Shown here one piece after another: positions 55,515 through 64,000 of a stretch of 64,000 nucleotides of DNA. Origin of the DNA: G965247265 sp965247265 (lineage in GTDB: Bacteria; Pseudomonadota; Gammaproteobacteria; UBA4575); NCBI GenBank assembly GCA_965247265.1, contig OZ252002.1, forward strand, positions 2,700,222-2,764,221, written 5' to 3'. The notes under the pieces were generated by a model. That model did not search any database. It was not told the origin of the DNA and saw only the letters and a list, made by a program, of their open reading frames with translations. How positions within the stretch are numbered: the stretch's first letter is position 1; each line of letters opens with the position of its first letter. The translations under genes and the position numbers were made by a program.

Positions 55515-55769
55515 ATGGACAATATTAAGCACTTTTTAGAAGCGCTATATAACTCGCCACATTATTCATTTGGATGGATTGTGGTAGCGTTCCTAGTAAT
55601 CATCCCAGCCATTGTTAGCGGAAACCTAATTCAGCATTATTTAAGTAAACTTAGCCATGGTGAAATTAAATTTGCCGATGCGGGTATATTACTTCTATTT
55701 AATTCTGCGATATTGGTATTTTGTATTTTTATTATAAGTTATGCATTTTATTTATATGTATGGGCTTGA
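55515..55769 (+). CDS. Small two-TM membrane protein, unknown
   Basis: The 84-residue protein has two hydrophobic segments (FGWIVVAFLVIIPAIVSGNL and ILLLFNSAILVFCIFIISYA) joined by a short soluble link (HYLSKLSHGEIKFADAG). No family was recognised. It is flanked by converging and diverging minus-strand genes and its stop lies 6 nt from that of the gene at 55776. Confidence 0.55.
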   Translation: MDNIKHFLEALYNSPHYSFGWIVVAFLVIIPAIVSGNLIQHYLSKLSHGEIKFADAGILLLFNSAILVFCIFIISYAFYLYVWA

Positions 55770-55775
55770 GCTAAT

Positions 55776-56981
55776 TCAGCCAGATTTATTGATGACCCTA
55801 AACACGTTTAATTTATCACGCTTTTCTTCCGCAAGTTTATGTTCTTGAATTGTAGAGTAATGGCTAACTTCTATGTCTTCTTGAATTTTGGACGCAACAA
55901 TTGATGAATAATATTTCACAGCCCCATATTTTTTAAGCATGTCGTCTAGTTTTTCTGCATTGATTGTTGGGTCACTAACCTCAAGTTCTTCATATACAAC
56001 TAAAAGACCATTTGGATTTACTTGCTCCCAAGCAGTAGCAAGTAAATCACACTGATCTGTGTCAAATTTTCCGTTTAATAGATTATTCAAGCAGACCAAA
56101 TCCGATTTTGCATCTGAAACTAAGTTGTTAATTTCGGTAGCAATGATTATATGGCGGTCATGCGTATGAGGAGAAAAGTAACTAATAAAGTTTTTAGCCG
56201 CCTTCCCTTGTTCAACGGATGTTTCGTATGTCACACCTTTTTCAACATTGACATATGGGCTTAATAGCAAATCGGTAATTAATAATCCGTAATCGTTTGA
56301 GATATTTTGTATAGTGACGGGTGCCTTCGCGCCAAAGTAGTCCAATATTATTTTCTCAAGAAGTGCGCTATTTGCATAATTCTTCCATACTTTATCAACC
56401 AAGCTTGAATAGACTGCCTGGATATCATGCTTACCAATTGATTCGAGCAGACCTTCTAATGCCATATTAGCTCTTTGCTGATAGAACCATTCAATCGTAC
56501 TTGGAATTGGATCTGGCCATTTACGACCTACCCTTATTGACATGACACCATCGTTTTCAGCTCTAACATTACTGAAACCGGTCCAACGCTCACGACTCAG
56601 AAAAACATTTTCCAAAAAGCTTCTAGACCAATAACCTTTTTCTTGAGCCTGCCCTTCAGGATACACTGGCAATATTATTGCACCATCGTGTTTAAATACT
56701 TTTAAGAGTTGTAGTAAAAATGACGCACCCCAGTTATTTGCAAACAGTGGAATACTGATTCCAATATAAATTCGATCCAAAAGGTTTGGTAATGACGGGA
56801 AAAAGAAATTTCCCACATCCTTCCCACCAACCTCAAAGCTCAAATGATTCGATTCAGGTGTCATGCTGAATATATTGTCGTCTGGGCGAATTTGATTATT
56901 CTTATCTCGCTCACCTGAAAAGTAATAATCTAAATCTTCGCTAATAAATTCTTCGGACAAATGAAGTATTACTTGAGCCAT
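55776..56981 (-). CDS. Hypothetical protein, 401 residues
   Basis: The protein lacks a signal peptide or membrane helix. Its first ~180 residues (MAQVILHLSEEFISEDLDYY, LPNLLDRIYIGISIPLFANN, FKHDGAIILPVYPEGQ) and the second half (HIIIATEINNLVSDAKSDLV, LLATAWEQVNPNGLLVVYEE) show alternating strand-helix pattern. A strand such as NPNGLLVVYEE resembles the late region of class I methyltransferases, but no SAM-binding G-x-G-x-G was found. No assignment is made. Neighbours give no functional clue. Confidence 0.6.
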   Translation of the reverse strand: MAQVILHLSEEFISEDLDYYFSGERDKNNQIRPDDNIFSMTPESNHLSFEVGGKDVGNFFFPSLPNLLDRIYIGISIPLFANNWGASFLLQLLKVFKHDGAIILPVYPEGQAQEKGYWSRSFLENVFLSRERWTGFSNVRAENDGVMSIRVGRKWPDPIPSTIEWFYQQRANMALEGLLESIGKHDIQAVYSSLVDKVWKNYANSALLEKIILDYFGAKAPVTIQNISNDYGLLITDLLLSPYVNVEKGVTYETSVEQGKAAKNFISYFSPHTHDRHIIIATEINNLVSDAKSDLVCLNNLLNGKFDTDQCDLLATAWEQVNPNGLLVVYEELEVSDPTINAEKLDDMLKKYGAVKYYSSIVASKIQEDIEVSHYSTIQEHKLAEEKRDKLNVFRVINKSG

Positions 56982-57103
56982 GAATTGTTATTTTTAAAAA
57001 GTTTTAACTAACTAAATTTTGTTAATGAAGGGAACTTGCTACAAGATAAATCGAATGCATGATAATTCATACGGATTATCACTTAAAGAGCAGCGGCAAT
57101 TTG

Positions 57104-57669
57104 TTATTTAGCAGTAACAGTGAGCCCTTTCGTCGCTCGACGAGAATGAGTTTGACGCCCACGGCCTCCATCACCTGATTTGTTTAAATTGCTTCTTTTA
57201 TTCTGATTCGCATGTTTGCCGCCATAGTGGCGTGTGGAATCTTTTTTATCTCCACGGCGATGATGCTTATCTTTGCGCTTATGCCTATATTTATGTCGAT
57301 AACGATATGGATATCCGTACCCATATCCATATTCCGGCTCATTAACATAAACAACGGATGGTTCAGCAGGCCGTTGCGATGCTTTAACTTTTGCCTTTTC
57401 TAACTTAATTTGTTCGCGCGCAATTCGCTCCTTGTGTACACGCATCCATTGATTAGAAATCGAGTAATAATCATTTTCAGCATCTGGAGCTGTGGTGTGC
57501 TTTGCAGGCAATTCTATAAGAGTAACTTCAGATTCCAACTGACTTGGGGCTCATCTGAATAATGCGTAACCCCATCCTCATCAACCCATTTATGCACAGG
57601 CTCCGCAAAAAGAGGAAAAGATATATAAAATAATATCGTTAAAATTATTATGGATATAGTCTTATACAT
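57104..57669 (-). pseudogene. DUF4124 secreted protein, frameshifted in a C4 tract
   Basis: The N-terminus at 57669 has a signal peptide (MYKTISIIILTILFYISFPL) and the DUF4124 hallmark HKWVDEDGVTHYSDEP. The frame then breaks at a C4 run (plus-strand G4 at 57546-57549). Adding one C continues as DEPPSQLESEVTLIEL, a polar helix (QWMRVHKERIAREQIKLEKA) and a Tyr/His/Arg/Lys-rich tail (YGYGYGYPYRYRHKYRHK...), ending at 57104 after ~188 residues. DUF4124 is usually an N-terminal periplasmic domain of unknown role. Confidence 0.7.
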
Positions 57670-57976
57670 AACGAAATAGACTATATTCTTATTCAATAAA
57701 TGTGTCACGCTTATCTCGAAAAGTAAGGTTAATATCAATTACATTTTTATACGTAAGCTATAAAAATTTATGAAAATTGAACTATTATTTTTACAATTAA
57801 CATTTGCAGAAGTGTTGTATTAGAAAAAATTCATGGCTTACCATCTATTACTTTACATATGCGTTCTTATTCATAGATAAAGTTAAACTGCCCAACGAAA
57901 AAATTAAGACTTAGAGCGTGACGACCACACAATAGCCCCTATAAAGCGCAAGCGAATTAATGCACTTAACCAATCA

Positions 57977-58201
57977 TTATGTCTCAATTTTTTCCCAGCC
58001 AGCGAGCGTTTCAGGAGCCGAATGCTCCTCAAGCATGTCCCAGGTAGTAAAACCAGAATTTTGCTCATACACCGCAATTTCTGCATCTTCTGGGGTTGAA
58101 AACGTTAATGTAGGCATACCATTTACCCAAAGATCCCATAACCCCAGCGGCTCAATTTGAATTTCAAATTTAGAGATATCTGTTTCTAATTTATACTTCA
58201 T
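57977..58201 (-). CDS. Small hypothetical protein
   Basis: The 74-residue cytosolic protein (MKYKLETDISKFEIQIEPLG, LWDLWVNGMPTLTFSTPEDA, EQNSGFTTWDMLEEHSAP) has conserved-looking Trp-rich motifs (LWDLWVNG, FTTWDML, GWEKI). No family recognised. It starts 31 nt from a divergent plus-strand gene at 58232. Confidence 0.6.
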   Translation of the reverse strand: MKYKLETDISKFEIQIEPLGLWDLWVNGMPTLTFSTPEDAEIAVYEQNSGFTTWDMLEEHSAPETLAGWEKIET

Positions 58202-58231
58202 TTTTAAATTATAACGTATACTAGTTTACGA

Positions 58232-58591
58232 GTGCCTAACGCCAACTTTTTTTTCCATGGATTATTTCCTGATTATATTGAGCCTAACAAGGATCAAGGT
58301 AAACAAATTTGCAAAATATTATTTGATGTAGATTTTGAAGGCGAATTTTACTCCCATTTAATCGCAGACCTCTGGCCTATAGAGGAAGAAGATGGAATCC
58401 CTACTTTTGAAGTGCGTTATGACTTGCCATTTGATTGCGATGAGTTTTCAAAAGAGGTGGTAAAGTACTATCAATTTGTATTAGGCCCTCAATCGGCAAC
58501 TATTAGCCATAGCGGGCCAAAGGGTCCGATACCGAACCAAAATGTTTACCGTGTACAATCTCAAGTCACGCTAGTTGCACATAAAAAATAA
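58232..58591 (+). CDS. Hypothetical protein
   Basis: The 119-residue product starts at GTG and has no signal peptide. Segments such as IEPNKDQGKQICKILFDVDF, YDLPFDCDEFSKEVVKYYQF and VYRVQSQVTLVA suggest a small alpha/beta fold. It ends 19 nt before ptrB on the same strand, so co-transcription is likely. Function unknown. Confidence 0.55.
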   Translation: MPNANFFFHGLFPDYIEPNKDQGKQICKILFDVDFEGEFYSHLIADLWPIEEEDGIPTFEVRYDLPFDCDEFSKEVVKYYQFVLGPQSATISHSGPKGPIPNQNVYRVQSQVTLVAHKK

Positions 58592-58610
58592 TTTTTTATT
58601 CTGTAATACG

Positions 58611-60728
58611 ATGTCAACTAAAATTTCTGATCTACCACTTTGCGCGCCTATTGCAGAAAAGAGGCCAACCACATACAGCTTACACGGTCTTCAACGTACG
58701 GATGACTATGCGTGGCTTAAAGATCCTAACTGGCAAAAAATTATGCTGGATACAGATCAGTTATTAGGTGAAATTAAAAATTATCTTGAAGCTGAGAATG
58801 ATTATGTAGATGCCGTCCTTAACGATACAAGTAAATTTCAAAAAAAATTAGTTAAGGAGTTACGTTCACGCATTAAAGAAGATGACAGCTCCGCGCCAGA
58901 AAAAGATGGCACATTCTTTTATTACATCCGATACGAAGAAAATCAACAATACCCTATCTATTGCCGTCATCCAGAAGACTTACCCAATAATGAGGAAATT
59001 CTCCTTAATGGCAATACGACAGCTGAAAAATTCAGTTACTTTGATATTGGTGATACTGCACATAGCCCTAACCATCAATATTTTGCATACACTGTTGACA
59101 TTAAGGGTTCGGAATTTTACACACTGGCGATAAAAAACTTATCTACAGGAAAATTGCTCGCAGATGCAATTAATAATATTCAAAGTGATTTTGTCTGGGC
59201 AGAAGACAATCGCACACTATTTTACACGACCTTAGACGAAAATCATCGTCCCGATAAGGTCTTTAGTCATAGACTTGGCGAAAAAGTTGAAGACGACCAA
59301 CTTGTATACCAAGAAACTGACCTCGGCTTTTTTGTTTCGCTAGATATAACAGAGTCTCGAAATTTTATTTTAATTTCAGCTCACGACAACATTACAAGCG
59401 AAGTGCATACAGTAGACGCATTCCACCCTGATCAGACTGCTAAGTTATTTGCGAAACGCGAACAAGGAATAGAATACGAAATTACTGATCACAATGATTG
59501 TTTTTACATTGTAACCAATAAGGATGATGTAGAAGATTATAAAATTATGCAGTGCAACCTACATGATACAAATAAAGAGTGCTGGACTAACTTTTATGTT
59601 CCACCAGTGGGCACATTATTATTAGGGATAGACATATTTAAGTGTTATCTCGTCCGTTCCGAACGAACAGATGGATTGCCAAAAATTGTTATTTCTGAAC
59701 TTATGCATAACACATTTCGTAACGAACACACTATTGAGTTCAGTGAAGAAGCATATGAAATTTCTGTCATTCCAGGATTTGAATTTGAAACCGATGTTTT
59801 ACGCTATTCATACACCTCGATGACAACGGCCACACAAATTTTTGATTTCCACATGTCAACACATCAACGAGAATTAAAGAAGCAGCAAGAGGTGCCTAGC
59901 GGACACATTGAAAGCGAATACGTTACACGCAGGCTATTCGCACTGTCCGAAGACAATCAAACAATTCCAATTTCTGTGCTCTACAAAAAAAATACGCCAA
60001 TTGACGGGAGATCCCCTTTACTGCTTTACGCATATGGATCATATGGCAGTTCCATGCCTGCAAGTTTCTCTACTAATCGACTATCCTTAGTTAATCGAGG
60101 TTTTATTTACGCAATTGCTCATGTTCGAGGTGGAATGGAAAAAGGGTATTCATGGTATAAAAATGGAAAGCTGAAAAACAAAATCAACACATTCAAAGAC
60201 TACATTGCTTGCGCTGAATACTTGGTAAACCAAAAATTTACTTATGAAGGACAAATTGCCGTGCATGGCGGCTCTGCTGGCGGCATGTTGGTAGGTGCTG
60301 TAATCAATATGCGCCCTGAATTGTTTAATGCAGCTATTGCTGATGTGCCCTTTGTCGACGTGCTAACCACAATGTGTGACAAAGACCTTCCCCTGACGCC
60401 ACCCGAGTGGCCAGAATGGGGCAACCCGCTTGAAAGCAAAGAAGATTATTTAAATATTTTAGAATACTCTCCTTATGACAATGTCACAAAACAACATTAT
60501 CCTCATATATTGGTTACAGCTGGCCTGACGGATCCACGGGTAACGTACTGGGAACCTGCTAAATGGGTTGCTAAACTACGTGAACAAAAATTAGACAATA
60601 ATGTGCTGGTTTTGAAAACAAATATGGAAGCTGGGCATGGCGGCGCTTCGGGTAGATTCGATTATTTAAAAGAAGTTGCGTTAATATATGCATTTTTGTT
60701 AAAAGTTTTTAAAATATATAAATCATAA
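58611..60728 (+). CDS. ptrB: Oligopeptidase B (prolyl oligopeptidase family)
   Basis: A two-domain serine peptidase of 705 residues. The N-terminal beta-propeller begins APIAEKRPTTYSLHGLQRTD and DYAWLKDPNWQ. The C-terminal alpha/beta-hydrolase domain contains AYGSYGSSMPASFSTNRLSL, the nucleophile Ser555 in HGGSAGGMLVG, the Asp in LTDPRVTYWEPAKW and the His in EAGHGGASGRFD. It cleaves small peptides after basic residues in the cytosol. ATG 58611 is chosen; an ATG 12 codons earlier overlaps the preceding gene. Confidence 0.95.
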   Translation: MSTKISDLPLCAPIAEKRPTTYSLHGLQRTDDYAWLKDPNWQKIMLDTDQLLGEIKNYLEAENDYVDAVLNDTSKFQKKLVKELRSRIKEDDSSAPEKDGTFFYYIRYEENQQYPIYCRHPEDLPNNEEILLNGNTTAEKFSYFDIGDTAHSPNHQYFAYTVDIKGSEFYTLAIKNLSTGKLLADAINNIQSDFVWAEDNRTLFYTTLDENHRPDKVFSHRLGEKVEDDQLVYQETDLGFFVSLDITESRNFILISAHDNITSEVHTVDAFHPDQTAKLFAKREQGIEYEITDHNDCFYIVTNKDDVEDYKIMQCNLHDTNKECWTNFYVPPVGTLLLGIDIFKCYLVRSERTDGLPKIVISELMHNTFRNEHTIEFSEEAYEISVIPGFEFETDVLRYSYTSMTTATQIFDFHMSTHQRELKKQQEVPSGHIESEYVTRRLFALSEDNQTIPISVLYKKNTPIDGRSPLLLYAYGSYGSSMPASFSTNRLSLVNRGFIYAIAHVRGGMEKGYSWYKNGKLKNKINTFKDYIACAEYLVNQKFTYEGQIAVHGGSAGGMLVGAVINMRPELFNAAIADVPFVDVLTTMCDKDLPLTPPEWPEWGNPLESKEDYLNILEYSPYDNVTKQHYPHILVTAGLTDPRVTYWEPAKWVAKLREQKLDNNVLVLKTNMEAGHGGASGRFDYLKEVALIYAFLLKVFKIYKS

Positions 60729-60812
60729 TAACATTCTCAAACATTAACTAAGACAATTAAGTTAAGTTTAGTAGACAACTACTAGACATAATCTTATTAA
60801 CCGGGTAACAAA

Positions 60813-61031
60813 ATGGCAGTAGAAAATTTAGTGAGACGCGATGAAGATTCAGGATACATAATTGCTTGGAAAGGTAAATATGACTTTGAAACGGGAAAAT
60901 TTAAAGATGAAACTATGACATATGGTGAAGCACGTAAAAAATGCGAAGGACTAAATACTGAAAATCCTGAAAAAACTTATTGGCCAGAAAAAGTCAGACC
61001 TGACCCAGATTGGCATCTTGTATATGATTAA
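60813..61031 (+). CDS. Small hypothetical protein
   Basis: The 72-residue hydrophilic protein (RRDEDSGYIIAWKGKYDFET, MTYGEARKKCEGLNTENPEK, TYWPEKVRPDPDWHLVYD) has no export signal. GGGTAACA precedes the ATG weakly. No family recognised. It ends 21 nt before the converging pdxH. Confidence 0.5.
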   Translation: MAVENLVRRDEDSGYIIAWKGKYDFETGKFKDETMTYGEARKKCEGLNTENPEKTYWPEKVRPDPDWHLVYD

Positions 61032-61052
61032 AAGTTCAAATTTTAAACATTG

Positions 61053-61700
61053 TTAAGGCGACAAACGCTCAATTTCCCAACCACCATCCGACGACTTAAA
61101 ACGTATTCGATCATGTAACCTATTTGGACGCCCCTGCCAAAATTCAATGTATTTTGGAGCTACTCGATATCCGCCCCAATGATCTGGACAAGGAATTTTC
61201 TTATCTTTATACAATTGCTCCAATCGCATGTATTCACTCTCTAGTACTGAGTAATTTTCAATTACCTGACTTTGCTGTGAGGCTGTTGCACCAAGCTTAC
61301 TTCCAATCGGGCGACTATTAAAATATTCAACTGATTCTTCTCTCGTTACCTTCTCTACTTTTCCAAAAATACAGACTTGACGATACAACTTATCCCACCA
61401 AATTGTGAGTGCGGCTTGATTTGTATCTTGCAAATCTTGAGCTTTTTGACTTTTATAATTCGTGAAGAAGACAAAGCCTTTGTTATCAAAAGCCTTCAAC
61501 AGCACCATACGTGATGATACAACTCCATTACAATTTACTGTAGCCAAGTTCATTGCATTGGGCTCAACAAAATCAGTTGTTAACGCTTCATCAAACCATT
61601 GCTGGAACAAAGAAAACGGATTTTTAGGTATGTTATGTTTTTCTAACAATTCTGTTTGACAATTTTTACGTAGTTTCAGAATGTCGTTATCCTGACTCAT
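61053..61700 (-). CDS. pdxH: Pyridoxamine 5'-phosphate oxidase
   Basis: PdxH oxidises PNP/PMP to the coenzyme PLP with FMN. The 215-residue protein contains NPFSLFQQWFDEAL, VVSSRMVLLKAFDNKGFVFF, FTNYKSQKAQDL (FMN phosphate site), GKVEKVTREESVEYFNSRP and the C-terminal DHWGGYRVAPKYIEFWQGRP, RLHDR and WEIERLSP signature. It follows msrA after 28 nt on the same strand. Confidence 0.97.
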   Translation of the reverse strand: MSQDNDILKLRKNCQTELLEKHNIPKNPFSLFQQWFDEALTTDFVEPNAMNLATVNCNGVVSSRMVLLKAFDNKGFVFFTNYKSQKAQDLQDTNQAALTIWWDKLYRQVCIFGKVEKVTREESVEYFNSRPIGSKLGATASQQSQVIENYSVLESEYMRLEQLYKDKKIPCPDHWGGYRVAPKYIEFWQGRPNRLHDRIRFKSSDGGWEIERLSP

Positions 61701-61728
61701 TGATATTCTCTACACTTCCTTTAACGCA

Positions 61729-62358
61729 TTATAACTCAACGCCTGTACCACCAAGGCCGCAATAACCATTTGGGTTTTTAGCCAAGTACTGTTGATGATA
61801 ATCTTCTGCATAATAAAACTCTGGCGCATCAATTATTTCCGTTGTTATGTCACCATAGCCTGCTTGAGATAATCCCTTTTGAAATTCTTCTCTAAATGAA
61901 TTGGCAAGTTGCCTTTGTGCGTCGCTGTATACGTAAATACCCGAACGATATTGTGTGCCTACATCATTTCCTTGTCGCATACCTTGAGTAGGATTGTGCG
62001 ACTGCCAAAAAACACTTAGCAAGCTTTCATAATCAACGTTTTTTACATCAAATACAACGCGAACAACTTCATTGTGTCCTGTTAACCCCGTACAGACTTC
62101 CTGATAGGTGGGATTTGGAGTGCGCCCTCCTGCATAACCCACCGATGTAGAGTAAATTCCATTATGCTCCCAAAACATTTTTTCAGCGCCCCAAAAGCAT
62201 CCAAGCCCAAACAATGCAAGCTCTGTATGTTCTGGGAAAGGAGGTGACAATAAATTTCCATTTACATAATGATTATTTGGCACTGACATCGGCTTATCTC
62301 TACCTGGCATTGATTGCGTAAAGGTAGGCATAACTGCTTTTTTATTCGATAAAATCAT
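61729..62358 (-). CDS. msrA: Peptide methionine sulfoxide reductase MsrA
   Basis: MsrA repairs S-methionine sulfoxide. The catalytic Cys is in ALFGLGCFWGAEKMFWEHNG, and GYAGGRTPNPTYQEVCTGLT with HNEVV follows. The C-terminal resolving region is QQYLAKNPNGYCGLGGTGV. The first ~45 residues (KKAVMPTFTQSMPGRDKPMS) align with the extension found in enterobacterial MsrA, which supports the start at 62358. It precedes pdxH, both in the same direction. Confidence 0.97.
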   Translation of the reverse strand: MILSNKKAVMPTFTQSMPGRDKPMSVPNNHYVNGNLLSPPFPEHTELALFGLGCFWGAEKMFWEHNGIYSTSVGYAGGRTPNPTYQEVCTGLTGHNEVVRVVFDVKNVDYESLLSVFWQSHNPTQGMRQGNDVGTQYRSGIYVYSDAQRQLANSFREEFQKGLSQAGYGDITTEIIDAPEFYYAEDYHQQYLAKNPNGYCGLGGTGVEL

Positions 62359-62382
62359 TGATTTGGGTTTCTATCTATAAAA

Positions 62383-62886
62383 TTATAAGACTAATTGCTT
62401 AAATAAGCTTGATTCGCGTTTAAAAAACCCTTCAGTATGGAAAGAATCCTCCAATTCCAACAACTCATAATCAAAATGATGGCATAGTTCATGGGATAAT
62501 GTGCGCAAATACGTTTTGAAGGCTACAACCTGTTTACGTTTTGCCGTGCGCATCCATACAGATATCTCGGCAAATTTTTTCTTTTCTGTTACAGGCTCAT
62601 ACATGCCGTGCATTTCACCATAATAATTATAGGGTCGACATGCTAAAACTTTAATTTTTGCAGTAGGTACTTCAAGCTGCTTTGTTAAATTAGTAGCTAA
62701 TGCCTGACTTGATTGTTGCACATTGGATTTATTTTCTGACAATAAAGCTGTTTTTACATCATTTATTTTTGGAATAAGCTCGACTGTATTTTTCAACTTT
62801 AGGTTAGCAACCTTATCACTTGCTTGATAAATTTTTTTGTCCTTGGCAGAAAGATTTGCGTAATATGAATAGGGCATTTCTAACAT
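62383..62886 (-). CDS. Putative zinc metallopeptidase-like protein
   Basis: The 167-residue cytosolic protein has H132-E-L-C-H136 within LRTLSHELCHHFDYELLELE, then DSFHTEGFFKRESSLFKQL, whose H150 and E152 could supply a third zinc ligand. The HELxHHFDY and FHTxGFxxRE elements appear to be a distinct, short SprT-like family. The first ~60 residues form a helical, Ser/Lys-rich stretch. Peptidase activity is inferred from the motif only. It starts 24 nt upstream of msrA. Confidence 0.65.
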   Translation of the reverse strand: MLEMPYSYYANLSAKDKKIYQASDKVANLKLKNTVELIPKINDVKTALLSENKSNVQQSSQALATNLTKQLEVPTAKIKVLACRPYNYYGEMHGMYEPVTEKKKFAEISVWMRTAKRKQVVAFKTYLRTLSHELCHHFDYELLELEDSFHTEGFFKRESSLFKQLVL

Positions 62887-63005
62887 AGATTACTAAATTT
62901 GCGGATAGTGTACCGACTAAAATAAATTTAGACTACTAGAACCACACAAGCTCTATCTAGGATTAGATTCCGAAAGAAATTAAATAAGTAAGGATATTGG
63001 AGTAT

Positions 63006-63635
63006 TTATAATTCCGTTTCACTTGAATCAATTGCGAATCGAATGTTGCTTGCTGCAACAGAAATAGAATAGTCATCGAGACGTACTAATTGACCCTCTG
63101 TTAAATATGCGCCATAGCCACGCAGCATCCCCGCCAAAACAAATTCGCCATTTTCACAACTTAGAAGACCTCCTCCAGACTCTCCAGAATCTATACCGGC
63201 ACTGGTGTGGATGGCTTCCGCCTGCTTAAAATTAAAAAATCCAGCACTGGTATGTTGTGCTTGAGCACGTGGAAATCCAACTGCCCATACTTCTTGTTTT
63301 AAATTAAGCTCCGCATTGCTTAACGGGATAGGAGGTAGATGATCTGTCCACACTGATAATAACGCCAGGTCTGTTTCTGGATCAATAAAAAGAATTTTTG
63401 CAACGTAAAGCTTCTCATTAACGACTGCAACTACATCTGAATAATCCTCTAAAACATGTGCAGCAGTAATTACGAGATTGTTTGAAACAACAACACCACT
63501 TGCATGACTAATCTGACCACTTTGAATAGGTACAACTGAATCTAGTGTTTGATTGTTCGGCCATTGACAAACTGAATCTACTGCCATTGCCGTAGATGCA
63601 ATCATGATTACGACCAGTACTAGAATGTGCTTCAT
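63006..63635 (-). CDS. Secreted trypsin-like serine protease
   Basis: The 209-residue exported protein (signal peptide MKHILVLVVIMIASTAMA) has the chymotrypsin-fold triad: H60 in ITAAHVLEDY, D89 in IDPETDLALLSV and S153 in SAGIDSGESGGGLLS. No PDZ domain follows, unlike DegP-type proteases. A trypsin-2-like family member with an unknown extracytoplasmic substrate is the best call. The gene is monocistronic. Confidence 0.85.
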   Translation of the reverse strand: MKHILVLVVIMIASTAMAVDSVCQWPNNQTLDSVVPIQSGQISHASGVVVSNNLVITAAHVLEDYSDVVAVVNEKLYVAKILFIDPETDLALLSVWTDHLPPIPLSNAELNLKQEVWAVGFPRAQAQHTSAGFFNFKQAEAIHTSAGIDSGESGGGLLSCENGEFVLAGMLRGYGAYLTEGQLVRLDDYSISVAASNIRFAIDSSETEL

Positions 63636-63836
63636 CTTACGCTCCTTGTAGTAATGTAAGCACGAACTCGGGTATTCGACTTATATTAGACTAAAGCATA
63701 ATACCAACGATATAAGATGACGTTAGCTGACTGGTCGCTTTTTATCAATAAGCGAATAACGACGAATGTGAAGCAGCTCTCATATCAGATTCACATAATG
63801 AATAAATGTTTTAATTCTCTTGACACTTAGAATGTA

Positions 63837-64000
63837 AATTTCCACGACTCTGCTTCTATAAACACACGTTTTACATTTGAGTAATTTTGCTTTATTTCAC
63901 TATCAATAGATGAAATTACTTTCTCCATTTGCTGGGTACGAATTTCATCATTAAACTCAACACTTAAATTAACAAGAATATATTCTGGGCCCACATGCAT
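63837..64000 (-). CDS. Cation diffusion facilitator transporter, C-terminal end (partial)
   Basis: The open frame reaches the window edge. It encodes MHVGPEYILVNLSVEFNDEI, RTQQMEKVISSIDSEI and VKRVFIEAESWKF before the stop at 63837-63839. This is the conserved CDF C-terminal cytoplasmic domain (m-h-x-G-P-e-x-i-l-v ... i-d-x-e-I-r ... r-v-F-I-E-a). These transporters export Zn, Cd, Co or Fe. The N-terminal membrane part lies beyond the window. No gene is seen between its stop and the protease start. Confidence 0.8.

Noticed and set aside
12034..57549. Poly-C phase variation of surface genes.
   Set aside because: The tracts are only four or five C long, far below classical slippage tracts. Decay or consensus error is simpler.
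1..64000. CRISPR arrays, insertion sequences, rRNA genes.
   Set aside because: No regularly spaced repeats, transposase or rRNA sequence was seen.

Overview
The window is an AT-rich chromosomal segment from a Gammaproteobacterium. The evidence is the block TPR lipoprotein-lolB-ispE-tRNA(Gln)-prs-rplY-pth-ychF, divergent from hemA-prfA-prmC, together with gatCAB divergent from mreBCD, LolB, an MltF/Slt-type transglycosylase set, RNase D and oligopeptidase B. No closer assignment can be made from the sequence alone.

Layout. 0.1-5 kb: a frameshifted secreted protein, GTP-type pckG, a SLOG/molybdenum-carrier-like protein, a two-pore-helix K+ channel and a dienelactone hydrolase. 5.1-8.2 kb: a bufferin-type operon, bufA (DUF2282 precursor peptide) - bufB (MNIO/DUF692) - bufC (DUF2063) - ECF sigma factor - anti-sigma factor, which is probably a self-regulated copper-binding RiPP system. 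8.2-23.5 kb: accessory DNA rich in broken genes (Rap1a-like protein, Usp remnant, OprD porin, PLD/cardiolipin-synthase-like lipoprotein, AsmA, tyrosine recombinase, antitoxin and zinc-ribbon scraps) around an intact octaheme-TPR cytochrome and an MltF-like transglycosylase. 23.6-45.6 kb: conserved housekeeping genes, all intact: translation (tRNA-Met, tRNA-Gln, ychF, pth, rplY, prfA, prmC, gatCAB), nucleotide and isoprenoid precursors (prs, ispE), outer-membrane lipoprotein sorting (lolB), haem synthesis (hemA), cell shape (mreBCD), and rnd and a BolA protein. 45.6-58 kb: two small cytochromes (one has lost its haem motif), a tandem structured leader RNA, metY, a YheT-like hydrolase, a large haem lipoprotein, slt, a bactofilin and several unknowns. 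58-64 kb: ptrB, pdxH, msrA, a metalloprotease-like protein, a secreted trypsin-like protease and the 3' end of a CDF metal transporter.

Two themes stand out. First, dispensable genes are repeatedly interrupted by single lesions: three in-frame stops, one 16-bp tandem duplication, one (TA)n slip and six C4/C5-tract indels. The ~22 kb of housekeeping genes shows none, although it also contains intact C5/G5 runs. This suggests real gene decay, but homopolymer consensus error cannot be excluded for the C-tract cases. Second, upstream of the unknown gene at 47263 (and of metY further on) there are two diverged copies of a ~50-nt motif. They share a covarying closing stem. The first is followed directly by an intrinsic terminator and the second by a hairpin that encloses the ribosome binding site, which is the architecture expected of an undescribed tandem riboswitch or leader RNA.
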